Part shown: one piece after another, positions 27,283 to 42,604 of the stretch
How positions within the stretch are numbered: position 1 is the first letter of the stretch
Layout: the number at the start of each line of letters is the position of its first letter
DNA from: an uncultured Pelagibacteraceae bacterium
GTDB taxonomy: Bacteria > Pseudomonadota > Alphaproteobacteria > Pelagibacterales > Pelagibacteraceae
Direction of reading: 5' to 3'
NCBI GenBank assembly: GCA_902574035.1
Contig: CACGMC010000001.1
Span: 62,001 to 126,000 of the forward strand
DNA: 64,000 bases
Notes under the pieces: generated by a model
Database searches by the model: none
Told to the model about the DNA's origin: nothing
What the model saw: only the letters and a program-made list of their open reading frames with translations
Made by a program: the position numbers and the translations under genes

Positions 27283-28357
27283 TAATAAAAACATAATTAT
27301 AGCAACTGGAGGTACTGGGGGTCATGTTTTTCCTGCAATTAGTTTAGCTAATTATCTTACCAATGCTGGATTTAAGCTTATTTTAACAACTGATCAAAGA
27401 GGTTTAAAATTCATTGATGATAAATTTGTAAATAAGATAAAAATAATTAATAGTTCACCATTAAGTAAAAAAAACATATTTATTTCATTTTTTAAAATTT
27501 TAACAGCTTTTTTAAAATCATTTATTTTCTTATTAAAATCAAGGCCAAAATTTATATTTGGCATGGGAGGCTATGCTTCTTTCCCTATTTGTTTTGCAGG
27601 AACAATATTAAAAATTCCTTTTATTATTTATGAGAACAATTTATCTATTGGAAAGGCGAATAGATTTCTCGCAAATTTTGCAAAAAAAATTTTTATTTCA
27701 TACGAAGACATCGAAGGGATAAGTGATAAACATAAAAACAAAATAATTATAATTGGAAATATTTTAAGAGAAAAAATTTTAAATAATTCTCAGATTGAGA
27801 AAAATGAAACCAATAAAGATTTAAATATTTTAGTGTTGGGAGGAAGTCAAGCCGCAAAAATATTTGCTGAATTGCTACCTGATATATTTGTAGAATGCAA
27901 AAAAAATATGATTAATTTTAAAATTTACCAACAATGTTTAAATGAACAAAAATTAAATTTACAAAAAAAATATGAAAAAAACGGAATTAATTATGAGCTC
28001 TTTAGTTTTACATTTGATATTTTAAAATACTATAATTTATCAAATTTGGTAATTACAAGAGCAGGCTCTTCAGCTCTCGCAGAACTTTTAAATTGTAAAA
28101 TTCCTATAATTTCAGTACCATTACCTTCATCTTCTGAAAATCATCAATTAAAAAATGCTCAATATTTTAAGAAAAAAGGTTATGGATTCATGATAGAAGA
28201 AAAAAATATTAAAAAAGAGCTGTTTAATTTGCTTCAATCTATGCATAAAGATAAATCAATACTAAATTCAATAAAAACAAATCAGAAAAATCACTCTGAT
28301 ATCAATGTTTTTATGATTATTAAAAAAGAAATTAATAAAATATTTTATGAAAATTAA
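27275..28357 (+). CDS. murG: Lipid II synthase MurG (UDP-GlcNAc transferase)
   Basis: 360 residues. GT-B glycosyltransferase that adds GlcNAc to lipid I on the inner face of the cytoplasmic membrane. N-terminal loop ATGGTGGHVFPAIS, FGMGGYASFPICFAG, YENNLSIGKANRFL, the LGGSQAAKIF loop and TRAGSSALAELLNCKIP with VPLPSSSENHQ complete the donor site. The size is normal. It overlaps ftsW (8 bases) and murC (11 bases). Confidence 0.97.
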   Translation: MNDNKNIIIATGGTGGHVFPAISLANYLTNAGFKLILTTDQRGLKFIDDKFVNKIKIINSSPLSKKNIFISFFKILTAFLKSFIFLLKSRPKFIFGMGGYASFPICFAGTILKIPFIIYENNLSIGKANRFLANFAKKIFISYEDIEGISDKHKNKIIIIGNILREKILNNSQIEKNETNKDLNILVLGGSQAAKIFAELLPDIFVECKKNMINFKIYQQCLNEQKLNLQKKYEKNGINYELFSFTFDILKYYNLSNLVITRAGSSALAELLNCKIPIISVPLPSSSENHQLKNAQYFKKKGYGFMIEEKNIKKELFNLLQSMHKDKSILNSIKTNQKNHSDINVFMIIKKEINKIFYEN

Positions 28358-29741
28358 TATTGGTCAAAAAGAAATTATACATTTCATAGGCATGGGTGGT
28401 ATCGGCATGAGCGGTCTTGCGCAAATAATGAAAATCATGGGTTTTAAAGTTCAAGGGAGTGATATAAGCACAAATAAAAATATTGAGAATTGCAAAGGTC
28501 TAGGAATTAAATTTTTTTTAGGACAGAAAAAAAAAAATATAAAAGATGCCACCATTTTAGTCAAATCCTCAGCGATAAAAAATAATAATCAGGAGATTGT
28601 AGAGGCAAAGAAAAGAAAACTTCCAATTTATGAAAGAGTTGAAATGCTTTCAAATATTGTTTCATTGAAAAAAAATATAATAGTTTCTGGTTCGCACGGA
28701 AAAACAACAACTACATCTTTAGTTTCTAAAATATTGATAGAGTCAAAACTAGATCCTACCATTATTAATGGTGGAGTGATAAATTCTATTAAAAATAATG
28801 CAAAACATGGTAAAGGAGAATGGGCAGTACTAGAAGCAGATGAGTCTGACGGTAGCTTTTTAAGATTACCTTTTAATTATTCTATCGTAACAAATATAGA
28901 TAAGGAACACATAGATTTTTATAAAAGCTTTAAAAATTTAGAAAACTATTTTATTAAATTTATAAATAAAACTCCACCCATCGGAAAATGCATAATTTGC
29001 ATAGATGATAAAAATATTAAAAAATTAAAAAAGAAAGTCAAAACAAAAAATATTTTGACTTATGGTTTTAACTCATTGTCTGATTATCAAATTATAAAGC
29101 CAAAATATAACATGAATTATTGTAAATTTGATCTTGTAGTAAAGAATTTTCTAGGAAAAAAAATGATTATCAAAAATATAGTTTTAAATCTAATTGGAAA
29201 ACACAATATTTTAAATTCTGTTGCAGCTATAAGCGTTTGTCTAAACCTGGGAATTAAAATTAAAATTATCAAAAAGGCTCTATTAAAATTTACCGGTGTT
29301 CAAAGAAGAATGACAAAAATATTTGAAATGAATGATAACGAATTTTATGATGATTATGCTCATCACCCAACGGAAATATATTCTGTCTTGGAAGGTATAA
29401 AAAAAGTTGCTAGTAAAAAGAGAATAACTTCAATTTTTCAACCACATAGGTTTAGTAGAGTAGACTTACTCAAAAAAGAGTTTTCTAGATCTTTTAAATA
29501 TTCAGATAGAGTAGTTTTATGTCCTATCTACGCAGCAGGAGAAAAAATTAACAAAAATTTTAACTTGTTAAAATTTGGTAAGATGATCTCTGAAAATTCA
29601 AATGTTGATGTTATTATTATAAAAAATGAGGAAGACTTAAAAAATTTTTTGAGAAAAAATTTAATAAGAAATGAGATGATTATTGGAATGGGTGCCGGAT
29701 CAATATCTAATTGGATGAGAAATTTAAAAAAAACTTTATGA
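28347..29741 (+). CDS. murC: UDP-N-acetylmuramate--L-alanine ligase
   Basis: 464 residues. It adds L-alanine to UDP-MurNAc, the first Mur ligase step. Motifs: HFIGMGGIGMSGLAQIM at the N-terminus, P-loop SGSHGKTTTTSLV, ADESDGSFL, TNIDKEHIDFY, DDYAHHPTEI and FQPHRFSR. Complete. Its stop overlaps the murB ATG in ATGA. Confidence 0.97.
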   Translation: MKINIGQKEIIHFIGMGGIGMSGLAQIMKIMGFKVQGSDISTNKNIENCKGLGIKFFLGQKKKNIKDATILVKSSAIKNNNQEIVEAKKRKLPIYERVEMLSNIVSLKKNIIVSGSHGKTTTTSLVSKILIESKLDPTIINGGVINSIKNNAKHGKGEWAVLEADESDGSFLRLPFNYSIVTNIDKEHIDFYKSFKNLENYFIKFINKTPPIGKCIICIDDKNIKKLKKKVKTKNILTYGFNSLSDYQIIKPKYNMNYCKFDLVVKNFLGKKMIIKNIVLNLIGKHNILNSVAAISVCLNLGIKIKIIKKALLKFTGVQRRMTKIFEMNDNEFYDDYAHHPTEIYSVLEGIKKVASKKRITSIFQPHRFSRVDLLKKEFSRSFKYSDRVVLCPIYAAGEKINKNFNLLKFGKMISENSNVDVIIIKNEEDLKNFLRKNLIRNEMIIGMGAGSISNWMRNLKKTL

Positions 29742-30652
29742 ATTTGAATGAAAAAGAATTAAAAAATAAATTTGGGAAAAATATATCTTTTCACGAGGGT
29801 TTATCTAAGTATAGTTGGTTCAACCTAGGTGGGCCTGCCCAAATTTTATTTAAACCAGAAAGTGTAGATCAACTGATAGATTTTTTAAAAATAATTAAAA
29901 ACTTTCACAAAATAACATGTTTGGGTGCAGGATCTAATACATTGATAAGGGATGGAGGATTTAAAGGAGTAGTGATTAAATTAAGTTCTAAATTTTCTTA
30001 TATAAAAAAACTTGAAAAAAATATCTTAGAGGTAGGAGCCGGGACACTCGACAAAACTTTGTCTAGATACGCTGCAGAAAATTCTATAAAAAACTACGAG
30101 TTTCTATCTTGTATCCCAGGCTCAATAGGCGGCGCCATTACAATGAATAGCGGTTGTTATGGAGATGAGATTTCAAATATCTTAATTTCTGTTCAAGTAT
30201 TGGACTTTAAGGGAAACATTTTTGAGATTAAAAAAAAAGAAATTGAATTTGTTTATCGAGGCAGTAGTTTAGCAAAAAATTTAATAATATTATCTGCTAA
30301 GCTAAATGTAGAATATGGTGATAAAAACTTAATTCATGAAAAAATTAAAAAATTTGCTAAAGAAAAAAAAGACACTCAACCAAGTCAAATCAAAACATGT
30401 GGAAGCACATTCAAGAATCCTAAAAATGAAAAGGCTTGGAAATTAATAAAAAATTCTAATTGTAATACCATATCTTTCGGTAAAGCTAGTATATCAAAAA
30501 AACATTCTAACTTTTTTGTAAATGAAGGAGGCGCATCATCAGAGGATATTGAGAAATTAATAAATTTTGTAAAACAAAAAGTCTATGAAAAACACAATAT
30601 AAGACTAGATTTAGAATTAAAAATAATTGGTGAAACAATTAAAAATGACTAA
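29738..30652 (+). CDS. murB: UDP-N-acetylenolpyruvoylglucosamine reductase
   Basis: 304 residues from the ATG at 29738 that overlaps the murC stop (ATGA); a TTG 27 bases upstream would extend it into murC and is not preferred. FAD-binding enzyme using NADPH to make UDP-MurNAc. Motifs: YSWFNLGGPAQILFKP, LGAGSNTLIRDGGF, CIPGSIGGAITMNSGCYG, EFVYRGSSL, the catalytic-Ser region CGSTFKNP and FFVNEGGASSEDI. It overlaps ddl by 8 bases. Confidence 0.96.
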   Translation: MNLNEKELKNKFGKNISFHEGLSKYSWFNLGGPAQILFKPESVDQLIDFLKIIKNFHKITCLGAGSNTLIRDGGFKGVVIKLSSKFSYIKKLEKNILEVGAGTLDKTLSRYAAENSIKNYEFLSCIPGSIGGAITMNSGCYGDEISNILISVQVLDFKGNIFEIKKKEIEFVYRGSSLAKNLIILSAKLNVEYGDKNLIHEKIKKFAKEKKDTQPSQIKTCGSTFKNPKNEKAWKLIKNSNCNTISFGKASISKKHSNFFVNEGGASSEDIEKLINFVKQKVYEKHNIRLDLELKIIGETIKND

Positions 30653-31574
30653 AAAAAGAATCCTTGTTGTTCTAGGTGGAAATTCGAAAGAGAGAGAAAT
30701 AAGTTTAAAAACTGGCAAAGCATGTATCGCAGCCCTGAAAAGGCTAGGCTATAAAGTTGAAAAATTTGATCCGAAAATAAATTCATTTTTTGACATTAAC
30801 AAAAGTAAATCGGATATTATTTTTAATGCTCTTCATGGTGAAGAAGGAGAGGATGGTTATGCACAAAGCTTTTTTGAATATTCGAAAATTCCCTATACAC
30901 ATTCTGGAGTATTACCCTCTATGAACGCAATGAATAAACTTGTCTCTAAAAAACTATTTATAAAAAATAAAATTAAAACGCCTAAATACGAAGTAATAAA
31001 AAGAAAAAATTATATTTTTTCAAACTTAAAAAAAATTTTAAATAAAAAAAGTTTCAAGTACCCTATAGTAATTAAACCCAATAACGAGGGATCAAGCATA
31101 GGTGTTAAAATTTGTAGAAATCTAAAAATTTTAAAAAAGAATATAGAAGTTTTACTTAAAAATTATGAAACCTTAATTATGGAAAACTTCATAGGTGGGC
31201 AAGAAATACAAGTTGCTGTTTTAAATGGTAGAGCATTAGGCGCTATAGAGTTAAAACCAAAAAGGAAATTTTATGATTACAAAGCGAAATATTCAAAATC
31301 TGCCAAAACAGATCATATAATGCCAGCTAACATACCCAAAAAAAAATATAATGAAGTTCTCAAAATTGCAGAAAGAACACATAAAATCTTAAAATGTCGA
31401 GGTGTAACGAGGTCAGACTTTAAATTTCTAGAAAATAATTTTTATCTATTGGAAATTAACACTCAACCTGGAATGACAGACTTATCTCTAGTTCCTGAAA
31501 TTGCAAATTATAAAAAAATTTCTTTCGATAAACTTGTAAAAAAATTGATCCTTGATGCAAGCTTAACTAAATGA
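30645..31574 (+). CDS. ddl: D-alanine--D-alanine ligase
   Basis: 309 residues from ATG 30645 (MTKKRILVVLGGNSKEREIS); an upstream in-frame start 18 bases earlier is less likely. ATP-grasp enzyme that makes the D-Ala-D-Ala dipeptide used by MurF. Visible: NALHGEEGEDGY, YTHSGVLPSMNAMNKLVSK, KPNNEGSSIGV, the flexible loop with FYDYKAKY and the metal-binding EINTQPGMTDLSLVPEIA. It overlaps murB (8 bases) and ftsQ (4 bases). Confidence 0.96.
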   Translation: MTKKRILVVLGGNSKEREISLKTGKACIAALKRLGYKVEKFDPKINSFFDINKSKSDIIFNALHGEEGEDGYAQSFFEYSKIPYTHSGVLPSMNAMNKLVSKKLFIKNKIKTPKYEVIKRKNYIFSNLKKILNKKSFKYPIVIKPNNEGSSIGVKICRNLKILKKNIEVLLKNYETLIMENFIGGQEIQVAVLNGRALGAIELKPKRKFYDYKAKYSKSAKTDHIMPANIPKKKYNEVLKIAERTHKILKCRGVTRSDFKFLENNFYLLEINTQPGMTDLSLVPEIANYKKISFDKLVKKLILDASLTK

Positions 31575-32236
31575 GAAAATTTTCTATTATTTTATCCTCC
31601 TTATTATTAATGGTTACACTTACAACATTCAATCCAAACTATTTTTCAGGTTTTAAATTCTTTAAAATAAAAAAAATTGATGTTAAAAATCTAAAAATCT
31701 TAGATAAAAAAAAGATTAAGGGACTATTTTTAAATGAATTATCTGACACTAATCTGTTAATTATAGATGAAAAAAAAATTAATAAAATTTTGAAAGATAA
31801 TGAATTAATTGATTTCATAGAGTTAAGAAAGATTTACCCATCAAAGCTTGAAATCGTTATTCACGAAAAAGAGGTTATAGCCATAATTAATAAAAAGCAG
31901 GATGTATTTTATTTAACAAGAAAAGGCGAGGAGATCAAATTTTTCAAAAATCTTGAATTAGAAAAATTACCAAATATCTTTGGAAAACAAAAAAATTTTT
32001 TAGAGGTTTATTCTGCTTTATTACAATTAGAATTTCCTATTTCAAATATTAAGTCATTTTACCATTTTGAAATTGGAAGATGGGATATAATTTTAAAAGA
32101 AAATAAAGTTATTAAATTACCAGTCAAGAACTTTATTGAATCTCTAAAAAATTACATGGAATTGAAAAAAAAGATTAATTTTGAAAATTATTCAATTTTT
32201 GATTATAGAATTAACAATCAATTAATTTTGAATTAA
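31571..32236 (+). CDS. ftsQ: Cell division protein FtsQ
   Basis: 221 residues with an N-terminal membrane helix (about 4-22), then a POTRA domain (IKKIDVKNLKIL to LRKIYPSKLEIVIHEKEVIAII) and a beta domain with FYLTRKGEEI. FtsQ is the bitopic scaffold that recruits FtsL, FtsB, FtsW and FtsI. The sequence is divergent, but its POTRA strand order and its position between ddl and ftsA support the call. It abuts ftsA directly. Confidence 0.88.
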   Translation: MRKFSIILSSLLLMVTLTTFNPNYFSGFKFFKIKKIDVKNLKILDKKKIKGLFLNELSDTNLLIIDEKKINKILKDNELIDFIELRKIYPSKLEIVIHEKEVIAIINKKQDVFYLTRKGEEIKFFKNLELEKLPNIFGKQKNFLEVYSALLQLEFPISNIKSFYHFEIGRWDIILKENKVIKLPVKNFIESLKNYMELKKKINFENYSIFDYRINNQLILN

Positions 32237-33427
32237 ATGAATAAATTAGAAAAAAAAAATCTTTTTGTAGAAATTAGTGATGAAAATTTTTTAATTGCTA
32301 TTGGAGAACACGATGATGAACTCAATTTTAAAATAATTGAAAAAGAAATATTTTCACCATCAGGTTTTAAAAACGGAAAAATAATAGATTTAGAAACAAC
32401 CGTTAATAATTTAAAAAAAACCATAAATAGAATTGAGGACAGATCTAAACTTTATTTTTCAAAAGCTAATTTAATAATAAACCAAACAAATTTTGATTGT
32501 ATTAATATAAGTGGATTTAAAAAATTAAATGGAAACCAAATATTGTCTGAAGATATATCTTACATTTTAAATGATATTAAATCTAAAATAATTGAATCCG
32601 AGAAGCATAAAAAAATTATTCATCTTTTTAATACAAAATACTTATTAGACAATAAACCAATTGATAATTTACCAATCGGTTTGTATGGAGATTTCTATTC
32701 TCATCAATTAACATTTTTTATGATGAAAGATAATGATTTAAAAAATCTTCAAACTTTATTTAATAGGTGCAATCTAAGTTTAAACAAAATTATTTTAAAA
32801 AGCTTTACAGAAGGAATTGATATAATTAATAAAGAGAAAAAAAATACTTTTATAAAAATCAAAATTAATAGAGAAGATACACAGTTGACTTTCTTTTCTG
32901 ACTTTGCCTATTGTTTTTTTCAAAAATTTAATTTTGGTTCAGATATTATTTTAAAAGATATCTCAAAACTATGTTCCCTTGAAATAACGGAGGTAAAAAA
33001 AATAGTTTCAAAATGCAATTTTGATATTTCAGATGAAAATACTTATGTAGATAAAAAATATTTTCATGAAAATAAATTTAGAAAAATAAGTTTGAAACAT
33101 TTAAAAGAAATTTCATCTGCCAGAATAGAGGAAATGATAAATATTATATTTAAAAAAAATAAAAATTTATATAATTTCAAAAAAAAAGAAATTCCTATAT
33201 ATTTTGATATTTATGATCGAGATATATTTAATAAATTTAAAGAAATTTTTGAAAATTATTTTAGTGAACATAATTTAATTGCTAATAAATTAATCGAGAA
33301 AGATCCCTTTTCATCTATCAAAATATCTGGAACACTACTAAGCAAAGGTTGGATAAAAGAGGCAATACCGATTATTATTAAAAAAAGATCTTGGATTTCC
33401 AGGATATTTTCAGGACTATTTGAATAA
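32237..33427 (+). CDS. ftsA: FtsA-like membrane tether for FtsZ, nucleotide-binding motifs degenerate
   Basis: 396 residues, the position and length of FtsA. Segments that align with E. coli FtsA are GFKNGKIIDLETTVNNLKKT (subdomain 1C entry) and the region around residue 140-195 (CNLSLNKIILKSFTEGIDII), and the protein ends in a basic amphipathic tail KRSWISRIFSGLFE like FtsA's membrane helix. The actin-fold ATP motifs are missing: the N-terminal loop reads EISDENFLIAIG instead of an EIGTxK type, the DIGGGTT-like phosphate-2 loop is IKINREDTQLTF, and the C-terminal TGGG loop is ISGTLLSKGW. It probably no longer binds ATP normally (inference). It is separated from ftsZ, which lies 15 kb upstream. 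Confidence 0.82.
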   Translation: MNKLEKKNLFVEISDENFLIAIGEHDDELNFKIIEKEIFSPSGFKNGKIIDLETTVNNLKKTINRIEDRSKLYFSKANLIINQTNFDCINISGFKKLNGNQILSEDISYILNDIKSKIIESEKHKKIIHLFNTKYLLDNKPIDNLPIGLYGDFYSHQLTFFMMKDNDLKNLQTLFNRCNLSLNKIILKSFTEGIDIINKEKKNTFIKIKINREDTQLTFFSDFAYCFFQKFNFGSDIILKDISKLCSLEITEVKKIVSKCNFDISDENTYVDKKYFHENKFRKISLKHLKEISSARIEEMINIIFKKNKNLYNFKKKEIPIYFDIYDRDIFNKFKEIFENYFSEHNLIANKLIEKDPFSSIKISGTLLSKGWIKEAIPIIIKKRSWISRIFSGLFE

Positions 33428-33491
33428 AATTGTTATTTTTTGAAACATTTTTTGTTTTAAGAAAAACTTTTTAATTTTATATACAACACTA

Positions 33492-34418
33492 ATGTTTTCA
33501 ACTAAACAAAAAACTATTAATAAAACGATTAAATTATCGGGAGTAGGTTTGCACAGCGGTGTTATAGCTGAGTTAGTGATAAAACCAGCAGACGAAAATT
33601 TTGGTATTAACTTTTGCAGAGTCGATATTAATAGAAGTGATTTAATAACCGCAAATTTTAAAAATGTAATTGAACCAATATTGTGTACAAAAATTTCTAA
33701 CCAAAATGAGGTAACTGTTTCGACTGTGGAACATTTAATGGCGGCTTTCTTTGGTGAAGGTATAGACAATGCTTTAGTTGAGATTAATGCGCCTGAAGTT
33801 CCCATACTTGATGGATCAGCAAATGGGTTTGTAGAAGCTATTAGATCTGCTGGAATAAAAGAACAGTCTGCTCAAAGAAAATTTATTAAAGTTGAAAAAA
33901 AAATAGAAATTAGAGAGGGAGAAAAATTTATATCTATAGAACCGTCCGATAATGATCTTATAGTTGACTTTGAAATTATTTACAAAAATCCATTAATAAG
34001 AACTAGAAGAAAAAAGTTTAAGCTAAGCACAGATGAATTATCTGAAATATATAACTCAAGAACATTTTGTTTATATGAGGATATTGATTTTATAAAAAGT
34101 AAAGGTTTGGCAAAAGGTGGATCTTTAGACAATGCAATAGTTGTAAAAGGAAACGAAATTTTAAATGATGATGGTTTAAGAAATAGACATGAATTCGTGT
34201 ATCATAAGATTTTAGATTGTATTGGAGATTTAATGTTATCAGGAAATAGAGTAATCGGTCACATTATAACTTCGCAGGGTGGCCATGCCTTAACTAATAA
34301 ATTATTAATAAAATTCTTCTCTGATAAATCCAACTGGTCTTTAAAAAGTGGAAATTCTTTAAAAAAAAAAGCTCAGATTAGTGAGACATTTAAAAAGCCT
34401 CTTGTAGCGAGTATTTAA
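33492..34418 (+). CDS. lpxC: UDP-3-O-acyl-N-acetylglucosamine deacetylase
   Basis: 308 residues. Zinc enzyme for the committed step of lipid A synthesis, so the organism should make lipopolysaccharide. Motifs: LSGVGLHSG at the N-terminus, zinc ligand in STVEHLMAAFFG, LDGSANGFVEAI, SRTFCLYEDI, and HEFVYHKILDCIGDL with the other zinc ligands plus GHALTN. The ATG follows a 64-base AT-rich gap after ftsA. The lpxC position behind ftsA/ftsZ is typical of proteobacteria. Confidence 0.97.
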   Translation: MFSTKQKTINKTIKLSGVGLHSGVIAELVIKPADENFGINFCRVDINRSDLITANFKNVIEPILCTKISNQNEVTVSTVEHLMAAFFGEGIDNALVEINAPEVPILDGSANGFVEAIRSAGIKEQSAQRKFIKVEKKIEIREGEKFISIEPSDNDLIVDFEIIYKNPLIRTRRKKFKLSTDELSEIYNSRTFCLYEDIDFIKSKGLAKGGSLDNAIVVKGNEILNDDGLRNRHEFVYHKILDCIGDLMLSGNRVIGHIITSQGGHALTNKLLIKFFSDKSNWSLKSGNSLKKKAQISETFKKPLVASI

Positions 34419-34463
34419 AAAACAAAATTTTACCTAATATAATTTTTTTGATATGAATTAAAA

Positions 34464-39030
<4,567 letters not shown>

Positions 39031-39043
<13 letters not shown>

Positions 39044-41076
39044 TTTATTAATTTTTTTTTAAGTCTGTTCCATCCTGGACTTCTAAATTCATCTCCTAAT
39101 TCAATAGAATTGTCTTGATTAAAATCAAAATTATCGTCGTTTTCCTTTTCTACAATTTCATTTTTTTCTATATTATTTTCAGGTAATTCATTTATAAACC
39201 TAGAGGGAACAGCGTCCATCCAATCGCCTTGATAAGCCCTTCTCATTGCAAAAGATAAAAAAGCTTCTTTCTTCGCCCTTGTGATCCCAACATAAGCCAA
39301 TCTTCTTTCCTCTTCTAAAGCAAAATCACCTTTTTCTTGTAAGGATTTTTGATGAGGAAATAAACCTTCTTCCCAGCCAGGTAAAAAAACGACATCAAAC
39401 TCTAAACCTTTTGCAGCGTGCATAGTCATTAAATTTACTTTTTCACCTTCCCACTCTTGATCGGCTGAAGTAGCTAATGATACATGTTCCAAAAAATCTT
39501 GTAAATTCTCATAATCTTGCATTGCTCTTAACAATTCCTTCAAGTTTTCAAGTCTATTTTCATTCTCTAAATCTTTTTTATTTTTTAATGAAGATGAGTA
39601 GCTTGACTCATCTAAAATTAATTTCAGCAAATCATAATGTTTAATTTTTTTTGCATCAATTCTCCATTTCTCAATCATTTTTATTAAAACAGAAAATGTT
39701 TTTTTTATTTTTGGTTTGAATTGATTTAATTTAATTAAATTAATTATTGCATCTTCTAGACACAGTTTTTCTTTAGATCCGTATTCGTATATTTTTTTTA
39801 GAGTGGCATCACCAACACCCTTTTTGGGTGCACCAATTACTCTTTCTAAGGCTAAATCATCAAATTTCTGATTAACAATTCTTAAATAGCTTATTGCATC
39901 CTTTATTTCAGCTCTTTCGTAAAATCTTATACCGCCTAAAACTCTGTATCCTAAGCCAATTTTAAGAAATCTTTCTTCAAATTCTCTAGTTTGGTAAATA
40001 GCTCTTACAAGTATACATACATTATTTAAAGAGTATTTTTTCTTAATTTTTGTTTCAATTATATCACTTACTCCTGTGGCCTCATCTTTTCCACTACTAT
40101 AACAGTTTAATTTAACTAGATCTCCATTGTTCCCAGAGGACCAAAGTTTTTTTCCTACTCTACTATTATTATTGGAAATTAAACTAGATGCAGTTTCTAA
40201 AATATTCTTTGTAGATCTATAATTTTGTTCTAATTTATAAACTTTACAATTTGGATAAATTTTATCAAAAGTAAGAAAGTTCTTAATTTCAGCACCTCTC
40301 CAACTATAAATTGACTGATCATCATCCCCAACACAGCATATATTTTGTTTAGAGTTTACTAATAAATTTAACCATTTGTTTTGAATAAAGTTGGTATCTT
40401 GATATTCATCAACTAAAATATACTTAAAATTTTTTCGATAAATTTCAGCAATATCATCATTATTTTCAAATAATTTAACTGTAAACAAAATTAAATCCCC
40501 AAAATCCATCGCATTTAAATCTTGTGCTTTCTGTTGATAAATTGAGTAAACTTTTAAAATTTGTGATTCTAAGGTGTTATTTTTTTTAATCTTTACATCC
40601 TTGTGTGTTAATCCCTTATTTTTCCAATTATCTATGAACGAAATAATAAATTGAGGAGATATTTTTTTTGCATCTATATTCTCAGCTTCACATATTTTTT
40701 TTATTAATTTTTTCTGATCATCAGTATCTAGAATAGTGAAGTTGCTCTTAAAGCCAATAGCCTCTGCGTGCCTTCTTAAAAATTTCACACTTATTGAGTG
40801 AAATGTACCAAGCCACGGTACAGCGCTATTTTTACCTTTAATAAATCCTAGAACTCTATTCTGCATTTCCTTTGCTGCTTTATTTGTAAAAGTTACGCAT
40901 AAGATTTGATTAGGCCATGCTCTTTTTTCACTAATTATGTAAGCTAGTTTGGTAGTAAGCACTCTTGTTTTTCCAGATCCTGCGCCAGCAACAATTAAGT
41001 TTGGTCCCTCAGTATCTAATACAGCTTTTTTTTGCACACTATTTAAGTTATCTAGTAATTTATTTTCAGATGACAT
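39031..41076 (-). CDS. uvrD: ATP-dependent DNA helicase UvrD/PcrA/Rep family
   Basis: 681 residues from the ATG at 41076 (MSSENKLLDNLN); an in-frame start 24 bases upstream is possible. SF1A helicase motifs in order: I GAGSGKTRVLTTKLAYI, Ia VTFTNKAAKEM, II DEYQDTNFIQN, III GDDDQSIYSWRGAE, IV QNYRSTKNI, V MTMHAAKGLEFDVV, VI EERRLAYVGITRAKK. It unwinds DNA in repair and replication restart. It is probably cotranscribed with fumC upstream, and pepP overlaps its end. Confidence 0.94.
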
Positions 41077-41156
41077 GACTTCTAATTTACTTTTATACAC
41101 TACTAAATATAATAAAAAAGATGATAATTAATACTTCTCAAAAGGTGAAATAGAAC

Positions 41157-42545
41157 TTATTTAGGTTTAGTCATTTTAATTGGATCCATGATCTTATCAT
41201 ATTCACTTTCTGAAATAAGATTAGTTTTTAAAACTTCCTCTTTCAACGTAGTTCCATTCTTATGCGCTGCTTTAGCAATTTTAGCAGCATTGTCATAACC
41301 TATTTTAGGAGCTAGTGCTGTAACAATCATTAAAGAATTATCTAGCAAATTTTTAATCCTTTTTTTATCTGCTTTAATCCCCTTAATACAATAAAGAGCA
41401 AAAGTTTTAGATGAGTCCGCCATGATCTCGATAGACTGAAGAATGTTGTGTATAATTAAAGGTTTAAAAACATTTAATTCAAAGTGACCATGAGACCCTG
41501 CCATTGTTATTCCATTGTGATTGCCAATAACTTTTACACAAACCATAGTTACCGCTTCAGACTGCGTTGGGTTCACCTTTCCTGGCATTATAGAAGAACC
41601 TGGTTCATTAGATGGTAATATTAATTCTCCATATCCTGCACGTGGTCCAGAACCGAGAAATCTAATATCATTAGCGATCTTCATTAAACAAACTGCTGTA
41701 GTATTCATGGTGCCTGAAAAATTTACAATTGCATCATGAGCCGCGAGTGCTGCAAATTTATTCTTTGCTGGTTTAAAGGGTAATTTTGTAATTTTTGAAA
41801 TTTCTTTAATAATTTTGATATCAAAATTTTTTTTTGTATTTAATCCAGTCCCAACCGCAGTACCGCCCTGAGCGAGGTAATAAATTTCTTCTAAAGCATC
41901 CTCAATTCTATTAATGCATTTTTTAAGTTGTGCATGATATCCTGAGAATTCTTGTCCTAAAGTTATTGGTGTTGCGTCTTGTAAATGCGTTCTTCCAACT
42001 TTTACAATTTTATTAAATTCTTTTACCTTTTTAAGAAGCTCTTTTTCTAATATTTTTAATGAGGGTAAAAGTTTTTGTTTAGTTTTTATTGCTATGGAAA
42101 TGTGCATTGCAGAGGGAAAAACATCATTAGTTGATTGTGATTTATTTACATGATCATTAGGGTGTACAGGTTTTTTTGTTCCAAGTTTTCCCCCAAGCAT
42201 TTCTATAGCTCTATTTGAAATAACTTCATTTACATTCATATTAGTTTGTGTGCCTGATCCTGTTTGCCAAACTTTCAGCGGAAAATGATTGTTTAGTTTT
42301 CCTCTTATTACTTCTTCTGATGCTTTAACTATGTATTTTGAAATTTTAGAATCTAAATCACCATTATTTTTATTAACTATAGCTGCAGCTTTTTTTATTA
42401 TAGCGATAGATTGTATAACTATTGGTCTTACTAGAAAATCACCAATGTTAAAGTATTTATTAGATCTTTCAGTTGAAGCACCCCAATACTTATCACCAGG
42501 TACTTTGATTTTGCCTATACTATCAAACTCGTTTCTATACTTCAT
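41157..42545 (-). CDS. fumC: Class II fumarate hydratase
   Basis: 462 residues. Interconverts fumarate and malate in the TCA cycle, without an iron-sulfur cluster. Motifs: [48 protein letters not shown], and the signature loop [15 protein letters not shown]. The length is typical. It heads a likely fumC-uvrD-pepP transcript. It is divergent from the MazG-like gene with a 59-base gap. Confidence 0.97.
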   Translation of the reverse strand: MKYRNEFDSIGKIKVPGDKYWGASTERSNKYFNIGDFLVRPIVIQSIAIIKKAAAIVNKNNGDLDSKISKYIVKASEEVIRGKLNNHFPLKVWQTGSGTQTNMNVNEVISNRAIEMLGGKLGTKKPVHPNDHVNKSQSTNDVFPSAMHISIAIKTKQKLLPSLKILEKELLKKVKEFNKIVKVGRTHLQDATPITLGQEFSGYHAQLKKCINRIEDALEEIYYLAQGGTAVGTGLNTKKNFDIKIIKEISKITKLPFKPAKNKFAALAAHDAIVNFSGTMNTTAVCLMKIANDIRFLGSGPRAGYGELILPSNEPGSSIMPGKVNPTQSEAVTMVCVKVIGNHNGITMAGSHGHFELNVFKPLIIHNILQSIEIMADSSKTFALYCIKGIKADKKRIKNLLDNSLMIVTALAPKIGYDNAAKIAKAAHKNGTTLKEEVLKTNLISESEYDKIMDPIKMTKPK

Positions 42546-42604
42546 TTATGATTCTCTGATATATTATTTTTATAATTAAATTAAAAAAATATAAAGGCGG
42601 AAAT

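Noticed and set aside
29711-29737. TTG start for murB
   Set aside because: ATGA overlap with the murC stop at 29738 is more likely.
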